Source: Solenopsis invicta (Eukaryota; Arthropoda; Insecta; Hymenoptera; Formicidae). Taken from it: a stretch of DNA of 64,000 nt. The notes below the pieces were generated by a model that made no database searches, was not told the origin of the DNA, and worked only from the letters and a program-made list of their open reading frames with translations. How positions within the stretch are numbered: the first letter of the stretch is position 1; each line of letters begins with the position of its first letter. The stretch is from the NCBI RefSeq assembly GCF_016802725.1, contig NC_052666.1, positions 11,239,375-11,303,374 on the forward strand. Direction: 5' to 3'. Below, one piece after another: positions 32,121-45,628 of this stretch. Made by a program: the position numbers and the translations under genes.

Positions 32121-32370
32121 ATATATAATCTTGTCTATACAAGAGACATATTATTTATTGTGGATGGGAGTTGAGGTTAATTATATGCGCTCACCTTATC
32201 TCTAATTTTCCCTAAAAACACAAGTGGTACTATTTCTGTATTTTAACAGAGAAATTTTTATATGCTAACCCATGTGGTACTCTCTTTAATTACTATACAA
32301 AACTTAAGTGATTCTATTTCTGCATTTTCATTGAAAAATCTTCCTATTTCTAACCCAAGTAGTATTTACT

Positions 32371-32745
32371 TAAAAATAAATATTTTAAATTTAATCCAAC
32401 CTAAATGTATTCTTCCCAAAAAATGTATGAAATCTTTAAATTGCGCTATTTATAAAGAGAATATGTTGCTCTTTGAAATAACTGCTGTATTTACTTAAAA
32501 ATAAATATCTTACATTTAATCGAACCTAAATGTATTCTTTCCAAAAAATGTATGAAATCTTTAAATTGCGCCATTTATAAAGAGATTATGTTGCTCTTTG
32601 AAATAACTGCTGTATTTACTTAAAAATAAAAATCTTCAATTTAATCCAACCTAAATGTATTCTTTCCAAAAAATGTATGAAATCTTTAAATTGCGCCATT
32701 TATAAAGAGAATATGTTGCTCTTTGAAATAATTGCTGTACTACTT
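32371..32745. repeat. 125-bp tandem repeat, three copies (unit 1)
   Basis: Starts of the marker TAAAAATAAA fall at 32371, 32496 and 32621, an exact 125-base period. Each unit contains TTTAAATTGCGCCATTTATA and ATGTTGCTCTTTGAAATAA. The array is embedded in shorter AAGTGGTACTAT-type degenerate repeats (about 32220-32890). Further copies at 44981-45355, 46156-46530 and 58766-59140. Confidence 0.93.
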
Positions 32746-32904
32746 TTAACAAATAAAATGCAAGTGATAGTATCTTTATTTTTTAAATAAAATCCAAGTG
32801 GTATCTTTAATTCCTTTCTAAATAAAATTCAAGTGATACTATCTGTGTATTTCTATTAAAAAATTTTTCTGTTTTAACCTAAGTAGATGTACTTAATTTT
32901 AAAA

Positions 32905-34196
32905 AGTTTTGTGGGTGGCGAGAAATCTCCTTAAACTCAACGCCGGTAAGACCAAGGCACTTCTCATGGGCAGTCCCAGGTTTGTCAACTCGATCCCTAC
33001 GTCCAGTATAGACTTGTTCGTGAATTATACGCACATTCAATTCACCGACAATGTCCGTAACCTCGGGCTGCTCCTGACCAACAATCTGAGCTGGGCTCAT
33101 CAAATTCGTTCCACTTCCAGTCGGGTTAGTGGGATCCTCTGGCGCTTGAATCATTTTAAAAACGGTCTCGCACTGCCTCTGAGAGTGCAACTCATCAGAT
33201 CACTCGCCTTTCCGGTCTTTGATTACTGCGCCGCGGTTCTCACTGACTTGACGGGTCAACAGAGGCTCAAGCTTAGACGTTTGATGAACGCCTGCGTGCG
33301 CTACATCTTTGACCTTCGCCAGGACGAGCATGTGTCCCCCTGGTACGGGCGTTTGGGCTGGCTATCCGCCGACGACCGACGGGAATACTTGACCTGCTGC
33401 CTGATCTTCTCCATTATCCATTCCGGCTCTCCCCCCTTCCTTGCTCACAATCTCCAGCCTGCTCCTAGGCCTCTCTCCCATCTCCGATCCCCTCCTTCTC
33501 CCTGGGACTTAGCTGTTCCGTCCTGCCGCACCTCCACTTACCAGCATTCATTCCTCATATCCGGTTGCACTATGTGGAATGCTCTCCCGCCGCACATTAA
33601 AGAGTCAAATTCCCTAGCTTCCTTTAAGAACCTCCTCTTCAGTCATCTGCGGTCAAGGGATGGGGTCTGATCTCACGTTCTCACTCTCAATTCTCTTCTC
33701 TCCTTTTCTCTCCACCTTACCCGCAGCGACTCCGAACCCCGATGTCCTTCCTACCTTCAGCACACCCTGCCGTGTTCACTCTTCAACCTCTCACACTTCT
33801 CCTCAAGCATACCCTATCTTACTTCCTCTTCCTCTGCGCTTATTCTCTGCTATTGCTATTTCATTCTAGTTCTCTTCTTATGATCTTATTTTCACCGCGT
33901 AACTCTTCCGTCTCTGCGTAAAGATGCTAACTTTTCTTAAGTAAGTGTGATTCCTTTAAGTTTGTTATCTTAGTTTATTTCATGTTTTTACTCTTTTTAC
34001 TTTCTCGCATGTTTACTTTAAGTTATGCTTATCTTAAGTTTATTTGTACCTTACTTCTCTTGTTTTTATTTTTTGTTTTTATTTTTATTTTTGTTATCTA
34101 CATTGTACTCAATCTTGAAGTTATTTTCCTGTATTTTATTCTTAGAGGGCTAAGCCCTAGAATAATAATAAACGCTCAGTCAGTCAGTCAGTCAGT
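32905..34196 (+). mobile_element. 5'-truncated non-LTR retrotransposon (Jockey/CR1-like)
   Basis: Begins abruptly inside a reverse transcriptase frame. The open part, about 32909-33670, covers 253 residues: LKLNAGKTKALLMG, NLGLLLTNNLSWAHQI and LRVQLIRSLAFPVFDYCAAV are the post-catalytic thumb and connection region of LINE reverse transcriptases. The YADD active-site motif has been lost. A 3' untranslated part of about 500 bases ends in an AATAATAAA run and a (CAGT)n tail, typical of target-primed insertion. It separates units 1 and 2. The clade assignment is by resemblance only. Confidence 0.85.
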
Positions 34197-34779
34197 CTCT
34201 CTTTCTCCCGCTTTCGTTGCCATCCTCTCTCCGCTTCCCCTTCCCCTTTCTCGCTTCCGCCCCGCCATCCTCTCCTTCGTCTCCGCCTTCTCACTCTCCT
34301 CCCTTCATGCTATTATTACCCTCTCTGAACCTCTCCAATTTCCTCGAGCAATCTTCTCCGTCTCCATTCTTTCCCAGACCCTTCTCCACCGTGTCCTCCC
34401 AATTTCCCTCTGCACCTCAACTTCCACACTCCTCCCATACGATCCACGTAACACATGTTGGATTAGAGTTAAATTAATAACTTCCGAAAAAGCCGATTTT
34501 CCGCATATATAGGTGAGATGCTGGTCTATTTCAAAGAGTTCTGTGTAGGAAAAAATATTTTTCCTACAGTTCTCAACATATTAAAGCGTTTTCCGAAGAG
34601 TTCCGGTCGATTCCGATATTAGTTAATCAACAAAAAATTAATAACTTCCGAAAAAGCCGATTTTCCGCATATATAGGTGAGATGCTGGTCTTTTTCGAAA
34701 AGTACATTTTGATGAAACATTCAGATCTAGAATTTAATGTACCGTTGAATATTATAAATTTATGAATCCGTTTTTGCAG

Positions 34780-36228
34780 AACAATACCGCACTCTGGTTG
34801 GAGAATATATACCATACGAACGATGTGACTTTCAAAGTTTAAAAGGCTTCCTAAATAGTATTCACGGTATAGATATGTGCATTAAAGACACTAAAGAATT
34901 ATATAAAATAAATTGTGACAAACATTTGCATAATCAAGTTAATAATTCCATAGAATTCAGGGTATGTAATATGTCTTCTCGTAATATGTATTTTACAACA
35001 AACTTTGTACGATAATTAGATTAAACAAATCAAGTAACAATTAGAGCTGTTTGACATTCAAAGTAAATCGCCAGTTTTAATAATTATTTTATTATTATTA
35101 TTTTAGAACCATTTTATATTTAAAAAAAGTCATTTATGGAATGTAGATATAGAATCGGTAAGAATAATAAATAAAATAATAAACCACATTAGTATAACAT
35201 ACTTGACGATCAATTAAAATATTTTTTGTTTGATATTTTTTATTTTAATATTTTTAGGTTAAAATATATGGACCTGTATTAAAAAATGCACTTGATTGGA
35301 GACGATTTTTTTCTAAACATAATAATGGAATTTTCTCCTTTGCCAAACAAAAAACGCAAAGGTACAAAAAAATTCTTTACTAGCTTCTCTACAAAGTTTC
35401 TAACAAGTCCTCTTTGTATTAAAATCTATGCGTTGATTTCGTTGTAATTCTCAATTCTTTCTTATTTAATTTAAATTATTATTATTTTATCAAATAGCAA
35501 ATAGCAATAGCAAATTAACACGCAACAGAAAAAGCCAAAGATAGAAAATAAATACGTTTCGAAATAAAAATGAACTTTTCGCTCTTTCATTATTACTGTA
35601 TTATTGTGAGTTACAGATGATTCATCTTTATGTTGTGGCCTGTGTGTATTTGGCTTGACTATCGAAAATCGTCTTTCGCTTGTTAAAGCTGCTAGACATA
35701 TTTCGGAAAAAGTAATAATCCTGCTAGGAATGGCAGACATTTATAACGTAAGTTCATTTGACTTTAGTCTATCTTCGATGTGGACGAGTTGCCCGCAATT
35801 AAACTAGCATGAAATAAATTGATTATAAATCAATATTAATCTTAACACTCTCACTGATGTCTACTCAAATCTCAGAAAATTTAATAAATTAATAAATTAA
35901 ATTAAGAATTTCAAAGTCTAGAAAGTCTTAATATAATTTAAAACTCATTATTTATTTACAAATTATGAGGTACAGAGTAACCAGCTTTTTATTAAATATT
36001 TAATTATTTTCGCAGGACGCCACTTACGAGAAGATAACAGCTGATATGCTGAAATTACTAGAAACTCTGGAATCCGATTTCTTTGTTCCTAAAAAACACA
36101 TTACATTATGTACATTATGTACAATGGCATTAGGCATTTGTACCCATGATAAAGGGAAGAAAGATATATTGATTAAATTTAATCAATGGATAAGAGACTC
36201 AGGTTGTAAAATAATAGATCTTTTTTAA
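34780..36228 (+). CDS. Unrecognised multi-exon gene, copy in unit 2
   Basis: Same exon layout as 25444-26891, shifted by 9336-9337: 34780-34961, 35107-35157, 35258-35361, 35617-35747, 36016-36228. One coding difference from unit 1 is visible in exon 4 (SEEVII there, SEKVII here). The same doubtful join between exons 3 and 4 is present. Conservation of all splice sites is expected for a recent duplicate and does not by itself show function. Confidence 0.45.
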
Positions 36229-36998
36229 ATAATGTCCGTCGATATCTTTTCGGAAACAACAAAAAATTACAACACCTGGTTTCGAGAGTAAGTATACAAA
36301 TAAATTAGATTTTAATTCACTTTCTTTCATGCTTATTTTTTTCTCAATTTATATCTATTATCAATTTAATCCTTTCATCTGTTTAGAATTGATTATTTTA
36401 TTAACTGTTAAAATTAAAGTTTTCATTAAAATCGTTTAACAATAGACTTCTGAAAATTTATATTCTTTAGTGACTAGAAAATATAAATGACAAATATTTA
36501 AATCTTACTTAATTTTAAATAAACACGTTCATAGAATTTAAAATTAAACTTTGGTTAATGAAAAAATTTAACATTAAATGGAAGATTTTATTGAAAGGCA
36601 AATTTTAATTACATGTGACCTATATATTCATCTTTACTGTATAGCAATTAATTTCGTATTTCTCATTTAATATGATACTTATGATTTTTTTTAAATATTC
36701 TTCAATAAGCGGAAACAAACATCACATAATGCTATTGCACACTAATAGGAAAAAAAAGATGCTGGATCTTTTAATCAATGCAATTACTCTTGCTTAAAAA
36801 TGGATTTTTTTACATTTAAATAAGTGCAATTTTTGACTTTTATGTGATTTGTTGTTATAACTGGGTCTAAAAATATAATAATAATTATATAATTATATAA
36901 TGTATAACAGAATCTTAAAAAATTATTATTCAAGAATTATTATTATTAATTTTCAATATGTATATATATTATAATTGGATATTGTTTTCTAAATACTC

Positions 36999-37138
36999 AT
37001 AGGTTTTTCAAACATTTCGTCTAGTCGACTTTCGGGGCATTTATCTTTTTTCGAACGTATTAACACATATATCGTAGAAATGTCGGAGCAACTTCGTAAG
37101 TTTCTCAATCAAGATTTTTCCAAAAAATCCCGTACCTC
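36999..37138 (-). pseudogene. Fatty acyl-CoA reductase exon, frameshifted (unit 2)
   Basis: Copy of 27662-27801 with the same GGTGFFGKILIEKL motif and the same frameshift, so the break predates the tandem duplication. Confidence 0.8.
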
Positions 37139-38191
37139 CTACAAAATAAATATTATAGATTAAATAATATATTATATTACATGTACATATACTATACATA
37201 TATGTATAGGTAATTAGACCCTGCGACTTGTCTTTCGTAAGTGTGAACATTTTTGTTGACTGAAGGAGTTAAACGGAAAATGATTAGTGAAAATATGAAA
37301 TTTGAAATTTTTGTTAGTTTAATTATCCGTAACCTTAATAATTGCAGAGATGAAGGATTTCCATTGATTTCCGCTTATAAATTAATTTACTAATTTATTT
37401 AATTTATTGCCAATGTCTACGATATAGAGAAGACGTTATAAAATTATTCTGAGCTTATTATAAATATTATTTGTTTAGCCCGCATAAAAACAGAATATTT
37501 CTATGATTTCATGTTTCGTCAGGGTTGTGAAATTATTTGTAATAAAATCTAAAAACATCGTAATAAAATTCTAAAAGCATCTTACAAATTTTGTCTGTAT
37601 TGTGTCACATATTTGTAGAATAAATGTTTGTGCAAAAACATAAATAAGACTAAATGCTTCATCAAATCGGAGAGATTCCGTTTGCTTACAAAACGATTGC
37701 CTACAGCTCCGTTTTGACAACATTATTGAACACAGAGCATTGCACACACAGCAATATTGTACATACGTAGCACATTGCGCACACACTAATATTGCACACA
37801 CCACGTTACACACACAACAATCTTTCGTTTGACTGGCGTTTTTTCGAATTTTGTCAAAAATTGTGGAAAATATAAGTATACTTAAATTTTAAACACATTT
37901 TTTGACATTGTAAATGTTATTGCATTTTGCAAACTAAAAGTGTTATCAAAAAATCACCGATCAAACGAAAACTACTTGTTCCCTGAATATGTGTTTCAAA
38001 TTACAAGTTAATTCGTCAACTGTAGACTGAGAAATTGTATATATCGTTTTGAAAAACATAATTACGAGAAAAACGATTTTAAAGTTTGACTACTTGATAT
38101 CATGCAGTTTTTTTGCATTTCTATTACAAATCATCCATAGAATCATAATCACTACTGTTTCATAGAATAGACATGTTGTATTACGAGTTGT

Positions 38192-38627
38192 TACATTCAG
38201 GTGAAACAATCACGGCAAACTGTTGCCAACAACAGTTGATCAATTTTGAGCGATGTATTAGAGGAAAAGAGGCCGATTACTGGCCAAAAAAGTGGTAAAA
38301 TAATCCTGCTTCATGACAATGCCCAACCACATGTTGCAAAAGCGATTCAGGATATTTTTGCGTTAGGCTGGGAACTTCTCTCGCACGCGGCGTATAGCCC
38401 TATATCTGATCGCTGCAGCATCACTTAGCTGATACACATTTCGTAGAATTTGAAAAGATACAAAAATGCATTGATGATTTTATCGCTTTAAAGCCGGTGA
38501 GTTTCTACCGTCAAAGAATTTGCAATCTACCCAGAAGATGACAAAATGTCATTGATGCAAACGAAGAATATTTTGTTGATTAATATTTCTTTGTTTGTTT
38601 TAGAATAAAAATTGAATCTTGCAATAA
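38192..38627 (+). pseudogene. Mariner transposase relic (unit 2)
   Basis: Copy of 28855-29290 with the same breaks. A single base differs near 38217 (CGGCAAACTG here, CGGCAGACTG in units 1 and 2'). Confidence 0.9.
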
Positions 38628-40480
38628 AAGGTTCAGAACTTTTCTGCGCACTTAATATATTCATTAATTCTAAGATTTCAAACTATATTTTAAAGCAAAA
38701 CAAATTTTTTATATTTTTTTAAATTTTTTGGACACCCTACACCTTTTTAAAAATCTTAATTTGAAAATTTATTGCGATAAATATTGTGTTAGATTTCAGA
38801 AACATTTCTATTTCAACATTTTATATTGCAAGTGTAAGAAATTTGAAAACTCTATGCTCAGGTCATAAGTTCTGCAAGACGCCATTGGACAAAAGCGTCC
38901 GCAGCGATCATCAATCGGCATACATCCCTAAAGTAAGAAAAAAGAGCGACGTTGACAATGCCACTTGATAATGCGACAAACGCTCTATGAGAAAGGGGAG
39001 AGAAACTTACTGCCTCTATGAAGTTGGCCCCCCTTCCTTAAAATTTGAGAAAAATAAACGCAGTTTCGGATGCCCCTGCTCTTCCCTTGAAAAGTTCAAG
39101 AATTTTCAATCAATTAAAAAAAGAGTTTTGTTAATTAAAGCGATAAAAATACCATTTGAAGAAACAAGGGGGGGGAAGTCTACTTCACAATTCTGTCTAT
39201 TTATGAACAATTATATATCAAAAACTTTTTACTAGAATTTTAATTTATAAGAGAAATTGATTAATATTAAAGTGATCATATATATAAATTATATCAGGAT
39301 TGGAAACGTAACCTTAAAAAAGGAACGCGTTACCGTTACTTTTTTGTAAAAAGTAACTTGTTACCGTTATTCGTTACCGATTTTACAAAGTAACACGTTA
39401 CCGTTACCTCAAAAATAACATTTCGTTACTTTTTTGTAATGCTAAAGTATTAAGTTATTAGATCTTAAAATTATGTTATTTAATAATTAATATTATAGTT
39501 ATTAATAAGTATGAAAACATTAAATTCTCTAAACTATAATCAAGAGGCGCGGTCGCGTCTCGTGCCAATTCAAAAAAAAAAGCGAGAAAGACCGACGCCT
39601 GTTTTACGCGAGTCAGCGAGTTCAAGCATAACGAGATTATCAGATGTCAGCAACGGCTGAACCGATCAAGTTCAAAGTCGTCTCATTCGATAGCTTGGGA
39701 AAAATTGCATATATAAAAGTGTTTTTATTTTTTCTCTCCGTGCCGTACAAGCGGAGATATCGCGATGCAAATTCTAATCTCTTCATTTTTCGGTAAGATA
39801 CGTCTCCTTGGTCATCGCCCTCAGGAATTCTCCCTTTCACATTTTCGACACAATGTGGCGCTCGCTACTACACTATCAGCATCTATGCGGTCACGTGATA
39901 CACCATGTGATGTGCATCACGTGACCGCGATAGTGATTACGCGTATGACAGGTTTCCTAACCTGTAACCTGAATCGTCAATAATATCTCGGTTTGCGAGG
40001 CAAACGATACATTTTTCTGCCGAATTCTTTCGCGTGGTGCAAAAATGCGTTGAATAAGCCTATTATTAATGAATATGTGCAGTTAAAAATAGATATTTTG
40101 CATTAACTAGAGTCAATATTATTATATATTATACTCCTACGAGTGCTACGTATAAAATTTTTTGAGTGTCATAAGAAGATATGATTTACAAAGTGCACAT
40201 GAATATGGTAATGAAACGAGGTTAATTAGATCGGATGCACCTTATTAAATCTATTTTTATCTTGCTATCTTTTTCCAATGCATATTTACCTTTCTCAGCA
40301 AAAATGTAGTTTGCTTTCTCGGGTCTGCCTCTAAGTCATGCTTTTTTAATTCTAGCCTTAATGTAAATGTATATTTTTAATGAATTGACGTTTGAAACAA
40401 GTATCAAATAATTGAATAAAGATATAAAAATGATTCCAATGCCTGGTGTACGTGTAATTTTACAAGTTGAGTCTCAGAGG

Positions 40481-43400
40481 CAGGGTTGGCATCAATTGTC
40501 CAAGGTGGAAAAAACCTCCCGGTTTTTTCCACTTTTGTCCGCCCCGAAAGAAATGTATATGATGGACAAAATGGACAAAATTGGACGAAATTAAAAAAAA
40601 CACAATAAACTGAATAAACTCTCAGGAAAAATAAACTTTATTAAATACAAATAAAATATAAATTTTTAAACACACAGAATATTACATTAAACATATTTAC
40701 TTTGCCAGTATATAATTAACAAAATTAAATTTTAAATTGACCTAACTGGCTAAATTAAAATAAAATAAATGTTTAAATTAAAAAACGTCCATGTCTTCTT
40801 ATAATCTCAGGAAAAATAAACTTTATGAAATAAAAGTAAAATGTAAATTTTTAACAGAATAAAATAAACACATTTACTTCGCGTCTTTGCCAGTATATGT
40901 ATAATTAACGAAATTAAATTTTAAATTGACAACTGGCTAAATAAAAGTAAAATAAATTTTTAAATTATCCATGTCTTCTTTTTGACTAACAATCATATTG
41001 AGCATTCGTCGGCTGGCAACAAGTTTTGACGCTTTTTCGATTCCTAGACGATTTCTTAGTTTGGTTTGTATTATTCCAAAATTGAAAAATATTCTCTCTA
41101 TGGAGGCTGACGAAGCAACACATTTTTGCAAATGTAAGGAAAATTCACAAAATTTTAAATTTACAGTATTGGTTTTTAAAAGAGCCTCCCACCATTGTAT
41201 GGAACTTAGTTGTTCTCTCATTTGATCATGAAAAAAACTGTTCGGAAACGGAGATATTTTAAGCCGAAATTTTATAAGTAGTGGTAAAAAATCGGACGAA
41301 ACTTCTTCAGAAAGCCACGTACGTCCTGCTTCCTCAAGTTCAGAATCTAGTTGTAAATCCAAATTTTTGGGATTTAATAAAAAACCAATAATATGGGCTG
41401 GGGTAATGCAATCGTCAAATCTTTTTTTAATTAAATCATTATATGGAAGCAGAACGTCATTTGTGGATAATTCTTTTAACTTTAAAAATTCGGTTAAAGT
41501 ATCTGAAAGAGTGGCATTTTCTGACTGTAATTTATTTAAGGCTGCTCGAATTGGTTTTAATTGAGTTATAAGCGACTTTACTTCTTTCATAAGACCAATG
41601 TTTTGAATAATATCAACTATATTTTTTTCAATGCTTTCCTCGTGGTTTTCAGCAATTTTTAGATCACGGTTAATGACAAAAACCTCTAAACATTCTATAA
41701 CACTGTTCCAGCGGGTTTCTCCTGGTAACTGTGGAATACGAAAATTTTGAAACTCGGCTAAGAGACCTTTAGCTGCATGGTTGTTTCTAAAATATTTGCT
41801 TAATTCTACAACTTGTTTAATTATAGTTTTAACATTAGAAAGTTTACAAATATCCCCACATAATAAATTTAAAAAATGCGCCGCATAGCCATTAATAATA
41901 AAATAAAAGTCAGATTCATTGTTAAGCTTCTTTTGGAGGTCACTGCGCATTTTTTTCATTTTAGCTTCATTATCGGACACAAAACTTTTTACAGTACATC
42001 CCAACCTATTTTCTGCTTCCATAATGTCTTTCACAGCCAAATCAAGACAATATTTACTCGTTTTTTGGTTAGAACCAGTTTCATACGATGACAAAAAGAA
42101 AGATTTTTCACCATCAGAGACACAACTTGCTATCACTGGTTCGTTATGGATAGCAGACCAACCGTCTTGTATCAGTGTAACCGATTTACCATTTAAATGA
42201 TTTTTTGCGTCTTCCTGGGTTTTGTTATAAATTTTATTTAATAATTCGCCAGCTAGTTTTTTTCTGTTAGGTGGAGTGTATCCCGGTCTTAAATCACTTA
42301 TCATTTTTTTAAAATAAAAATTTTCAGAATGTCGGAAAGGTACACCAGAAGAATAAAAGTAAGATGCTAAGGATAAATCGAGTTTTTGTTTATCATTTTC
42401 GGTTGTTTTAAGTAAGAATTGATTCAATTTTTGTTGTTTTAGTTGTTGAATTTGTACTTGAACATCAGGATTCCTACGCTTTCGGCTAATATTGATTGCT
42501 GGATTATTAGAATCTTCAGTTTCTGAACCCGATGAACCCTCCATTGAATCACATATATCTTCTTTTGCATCTTGTTTTTTAGTACATTTTTCAAAGTGCT
42601 TCCTTAATCGGCAAGCCTTATTACTTACTTCATTTTCGCACACCTGGCACTTCAAAATTGTTTTTGTTCCTTTAGTTATTTCATAAAAATGTTTTCTGAT
42701 TGAATCTTTTTTTCTACCAATTCTACCAAAGCCGGTGCCGCTAATTCTTGATTTCTGTTTAAAAACAAAGATATTAAAGTTTCTTTAAATAAAAATGACC
42801 CTAACAAAAATAAAAAAGTCTTCAGACATGTCTGTGAAATTGGCATATCATTTTCCAGCAAACAAAAGTAAAAGGGAGTTCTTGTCGCATGCAGTCGAGT
42901 TCTGTTCCTGGGGGTCACTTGTGTATCTTGAAACGAGGTGAAAATTACAAAAGTGAGGAAATTTACTAGCGTACGATCTACGTAAAATCTACGATTTTAT
43001 TTGTCGAAATCTAGTAAAATCTGTTCACTTTTGTAATTTTCACCTCGTTTCAAGATACACAATTGACCCCCAGGAACTATAGAACTTGAACGCATGCGAC
43101 AAGAACTCCCTTTTATTTTTGATCTGCTGGAAAATGATATGCTAACTTCACAGACATCTTCCAGACTTCCAGACATGAATTGCCGTAGCCATAACATAAG
43201 ACGTAGTACGTACCGTCCATACGTACTAATACGTAGACGTAACGTAAGAATTGACCAATCACATTAAGAATTGTAACGCTGCATTTTTGAGTAGATATGA
43301 TTTTAATTGGTCAATTCTTACGTTACAGCTGCGGCAATACCTGTGTTGGAGGTCCTGAACCTGAACTCCTCTGATCCTAGAGGCTAGAGGCTCTTAAAGT

Positions 43401-43769
43401 TCCGAAGAATGTACTTACTTTTGAGTCAACAGAAATAATAGAAACAGAAGAAGTAGACGATGAATTGCCTAGCCCTGGCTCATTTTCCATTTTAAAATAA
43501 TTTTAAGCACAAAATAATAAGTAAAATAATTAAATAATACTCTTCACCTTGGTAAACAGAAATAAGAAATCTAACCTAAAATACAGCACATGTGTCGTGT
43601 CTGTCGTGTGGCTAGAAAAAAAACGAAGTTGCAACATTGGTGTTAATCGATATGTCTCATTCATCGATTTCTGTTTTACCGACTTTATTTCGTCCATTTC
43701 GTTCATTTTGTCCATTTTCTTCCAGTGGCCCGAAAAAAATGAAAAAAAGTGGACAAAATGCCAACCCTG
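40481..43769 (-). mobile_element. Complete hAT transposon (left palindrome arm), 3289 bp
   Basis: Ends are CAGGGTTGGCAT and ATGCCAACCCTG, and an exact 8-bp duplication CTCAGAGG flanks it (40473-40480 and 43770-43777), the hAT hallmark. It sits inside the left arm of the foldback element of unit 2. Unit 1 shows the unoccupied site at 31138-31145. It encodes one two-exon transposase. Subterminal GGACAAAATGGACAAAA-type motifs recur at both ends and may be transposase-binding sites. Near 43020-43320 there is an inverted pair of CACCTCGTTTCAAGATACAC blocks in the intron. Confidence 0.97.
40937..43490 (-). CDS. hAT transposase, BED zinc finger type, 629 aa (left arm)
   Basis: Exon 1 43490-43419 (MENEPGLGNSSSTSS...), exon 2 42754-40937, with a GTAAGT donor and AAACAG acceptor that keep frame. 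An N-terminal BED-type finger is seen at residues 40-80: RKKDSIRKHFYEI, then CQVCENEV, then RLRKHFEKC (CxxC...HxxxxC). The RNase-H-like core contains TLIQDGWSAIHNEPV (first Asp) and VKSFVSDNEAKMKKM (second Asp), followed by the hAT signature GETRWNSVIECLEVF. The C-terminal dimerisation domain is VASSASIERIFFNFG...LRNRLGIEKA. Length is normal, and the frame has no stop or shift, so this copy is potentially functional. hAT enzymes cut and paste with 8-bp target duplications. Confidence 0.92.
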
Positions 43770-44980
43770 CTCAGAGGCCTCAACGCTGCGTGTACTTTCT
43801 GGTTTCAGAAATTTGTAATTGGATTAATTAATAAGTAAGGTAAGTACATTTTGAATCCTGTTTATTAAAAAAGTTAGTAAAGTAAATGTAACTTTTACAA
43901 TGTATATAGAGTTTACTAAAAACTAGTTAAAATAATACATGATATTAAATATGCTCGCTGTGTTACAAAATGAATTATCTTTTATAAGAAAAAATATCTT
44001 TTATAAGACGCTCAGAAATATTATTAAATATCAGGTAACAGCGAGATTAACACATATTATTTATTTACAATTAACATTTATTTTGTAACACAGCGAGCAT
44101 ATTTAATATCATGTATTATTTGAACTAGTTTAGTGAACTCAATATATATATATATATATATTGTAAGAGCTACACTTAACTTTGTTAACTTTAATAAACA
44201 GGATTCAAAATGTACTTACCATACTTATTAATTAATCTAGTTACAAATTTCTAAAACCAGAGAGAATACGCAGCGTTGAGACCTCTGAGAGGTCAACTTG
44301 TAAAATTACACATATTTTTATATCTTTATTCAATCATTTGACACTTGTTTCAAACCTTAATTCATTCAAAATATACATTTACATTATGCTAGAGTTAAAA
44401 AAGTATGACTTAGAGGTAGACCTGAGAAAAAGCAAACCACATTTTTGCTGAAAAAAATATGCATTGGAGAAAGATAGAAAGATAAAAATAAATTTAATAA
44501 GACTCATGCAATCTAATTAGCTATGTTTCATTATCGTATTCATATGCACTTTGTCAATCATATCTTATGACACTTGAAAAATTTTATACGTAGCATTCGT
44601 AGGAGTATAATATAATATTGACTCTAGTTAATGCAAAATATATATTTTTAACTGCATATATTTATTAATACTACACTTATTCAACACGTTTTTGTACGAG
44701 ACAAACGAATTCGGCTGAAAAAAGTGTATAATATATAATCTTGTCTATACAAGAGACATATTATTTATTGTGGATGGGAGTTGAGGTTAATTATATGCGC
44801 TCACCTTATCTCTAATTTTCCCTAAAAACACAAGTGGTACTATTTCTGTATTTTAACAGAGAAATTTTTATATGCTAACCCATGTGGTACTCTCTTTAAT
44901 TACTATACAAAACTTAAGTGATTCTATTTCTGCATTTTCATTGAAAAATCTTCCTATTTCTAACCCAAGTAGTATTTACT

Positions 44981-45355
44981 TAAAAATAAATATTTTAAAT
45001 TTAATCCAACCTAAATGTATTCTTCCCAAAAAATGTATGAAATCTTTAAATTGCGCTATTTATAAAGAGAATATGTTGCTCTTTGAAATAACTGCTGTAT
45101 TTACTTAAAAATAAATATCTTACATTTAATCGAACCTAAATGTATTCTTTCCAAAAAATGTATGAAATCTTTAAATTGCGCCATTTATAAAGAGATTATG
45201 TTGCTCTTTGAAATAACTGCTGTATTTACTTAAAAATACAAATCTTCAATTTAATCCAACCTAAATGTATTCTTTCCAAAAAATGTATGAAATCTTTAAA
45301 TTGCGCCATTTATAAAGAGAATATGTTGCTCTTTGAAATAATTGCTGTACTACTT
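44981..45355. repeat. 125-bp tandem repeat, three copies (unit 2)
   Basis: Copy of 32371-32745 with one visible substitution (AAAAATACAA for AAAAATAAAA). Confidence 0.93.
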
Positions 45356-45628
45356 TTAACAAATAAAATGCAAGTGATAGTATCTTTATTTTTTAAATAA
45401 AATCCAAGTGGTATCTTTAATTCCTTTCTAAATAAAATTCAAGTGATACTATCTGTGTATTTCTATTAAAAAATTTTTCTGTTTTAACCTAAGTAGATGT
45501 ACTTAATTTTAAAAAGTTTTAAAGAAATATATAACATTTAATCTTAAAGAATTAAGGAAAAAACAGAAATGAGAAAGTTTTATTAAAATATAAAATTTTT
45601 AAACTACAAAAAATTGCCGCTGCTAGAT

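Larger units (their letters stand above)
24862..32904 (+). repeat. Segmental duplication unit 1 (about 8.0 kb)
   Basis: Matches 34197-45628 (minus its hAT insertion) at a nearly constant offset of 9335-9337 up to base 31145, and 12610 after the hAT. Identity is very high; visible differences include single bases near 24903, 26370 and 30450 and one- to four-base indels. It contains a pyrimidine-rich leader, an unrecognised multi-exon gene, a fatty acyl-CoA reductase fragment, a mariner relic, a foldback element and a 125-bp tandem array. It keeps the empty hAT site CTCAGAGG at 31138-31145. Confidence 0.95.
30533..45628 (+). repeat. Left arm of a giant palindrome (about 15.1 kb)
   Basis: Matches 45883-60995 in inverted orientation; paired positions sum to 91511 over most of the length (91528 left of an AT microsatellite of different length). 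The outer limit is where the right arm switches to unrelated sequence after GATAGTGTAG (60995 against 30533). The arm holds the right part of unit 1, the LINE fragment and all of unit 2, including a complete hAT. The arms differ by sparse substitutions and microsatellite lengths. Confidence 0.95.
34197..45628 (+). repeat. Segmental duplication unit 2, with hAT insertion
   Basis: Direct repeat of unit 1, starting at TCTCTCTTTCTCCCGC immediately after the LINE tail. Without the hAT it is about 8.0 kb to the point (about 45518) where unit 1 meets the LINE. The last 110 bases, starting AAAGAAATATATAAC, continue beyond that point. Mirror image of 45883-57314. Confidence 0.95.

Noticed and set aside
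32371..32745. CRISPR-like array
   Set aside because: The 125-bp units are contiguous tandem repeats without spacers, in a eukaryotic context.
34217..34477. Ser/Pro-rich frames at the start of units 1, 2 and 2'
   Set aside because: Explained by pyrimidine-rich sequence; frames are open on both strands and have no family resemblance.
40412..40594. Small coding frame across the hAT left end
   Set aside because: It spans the transposon boundary and exists only because of the insertion.
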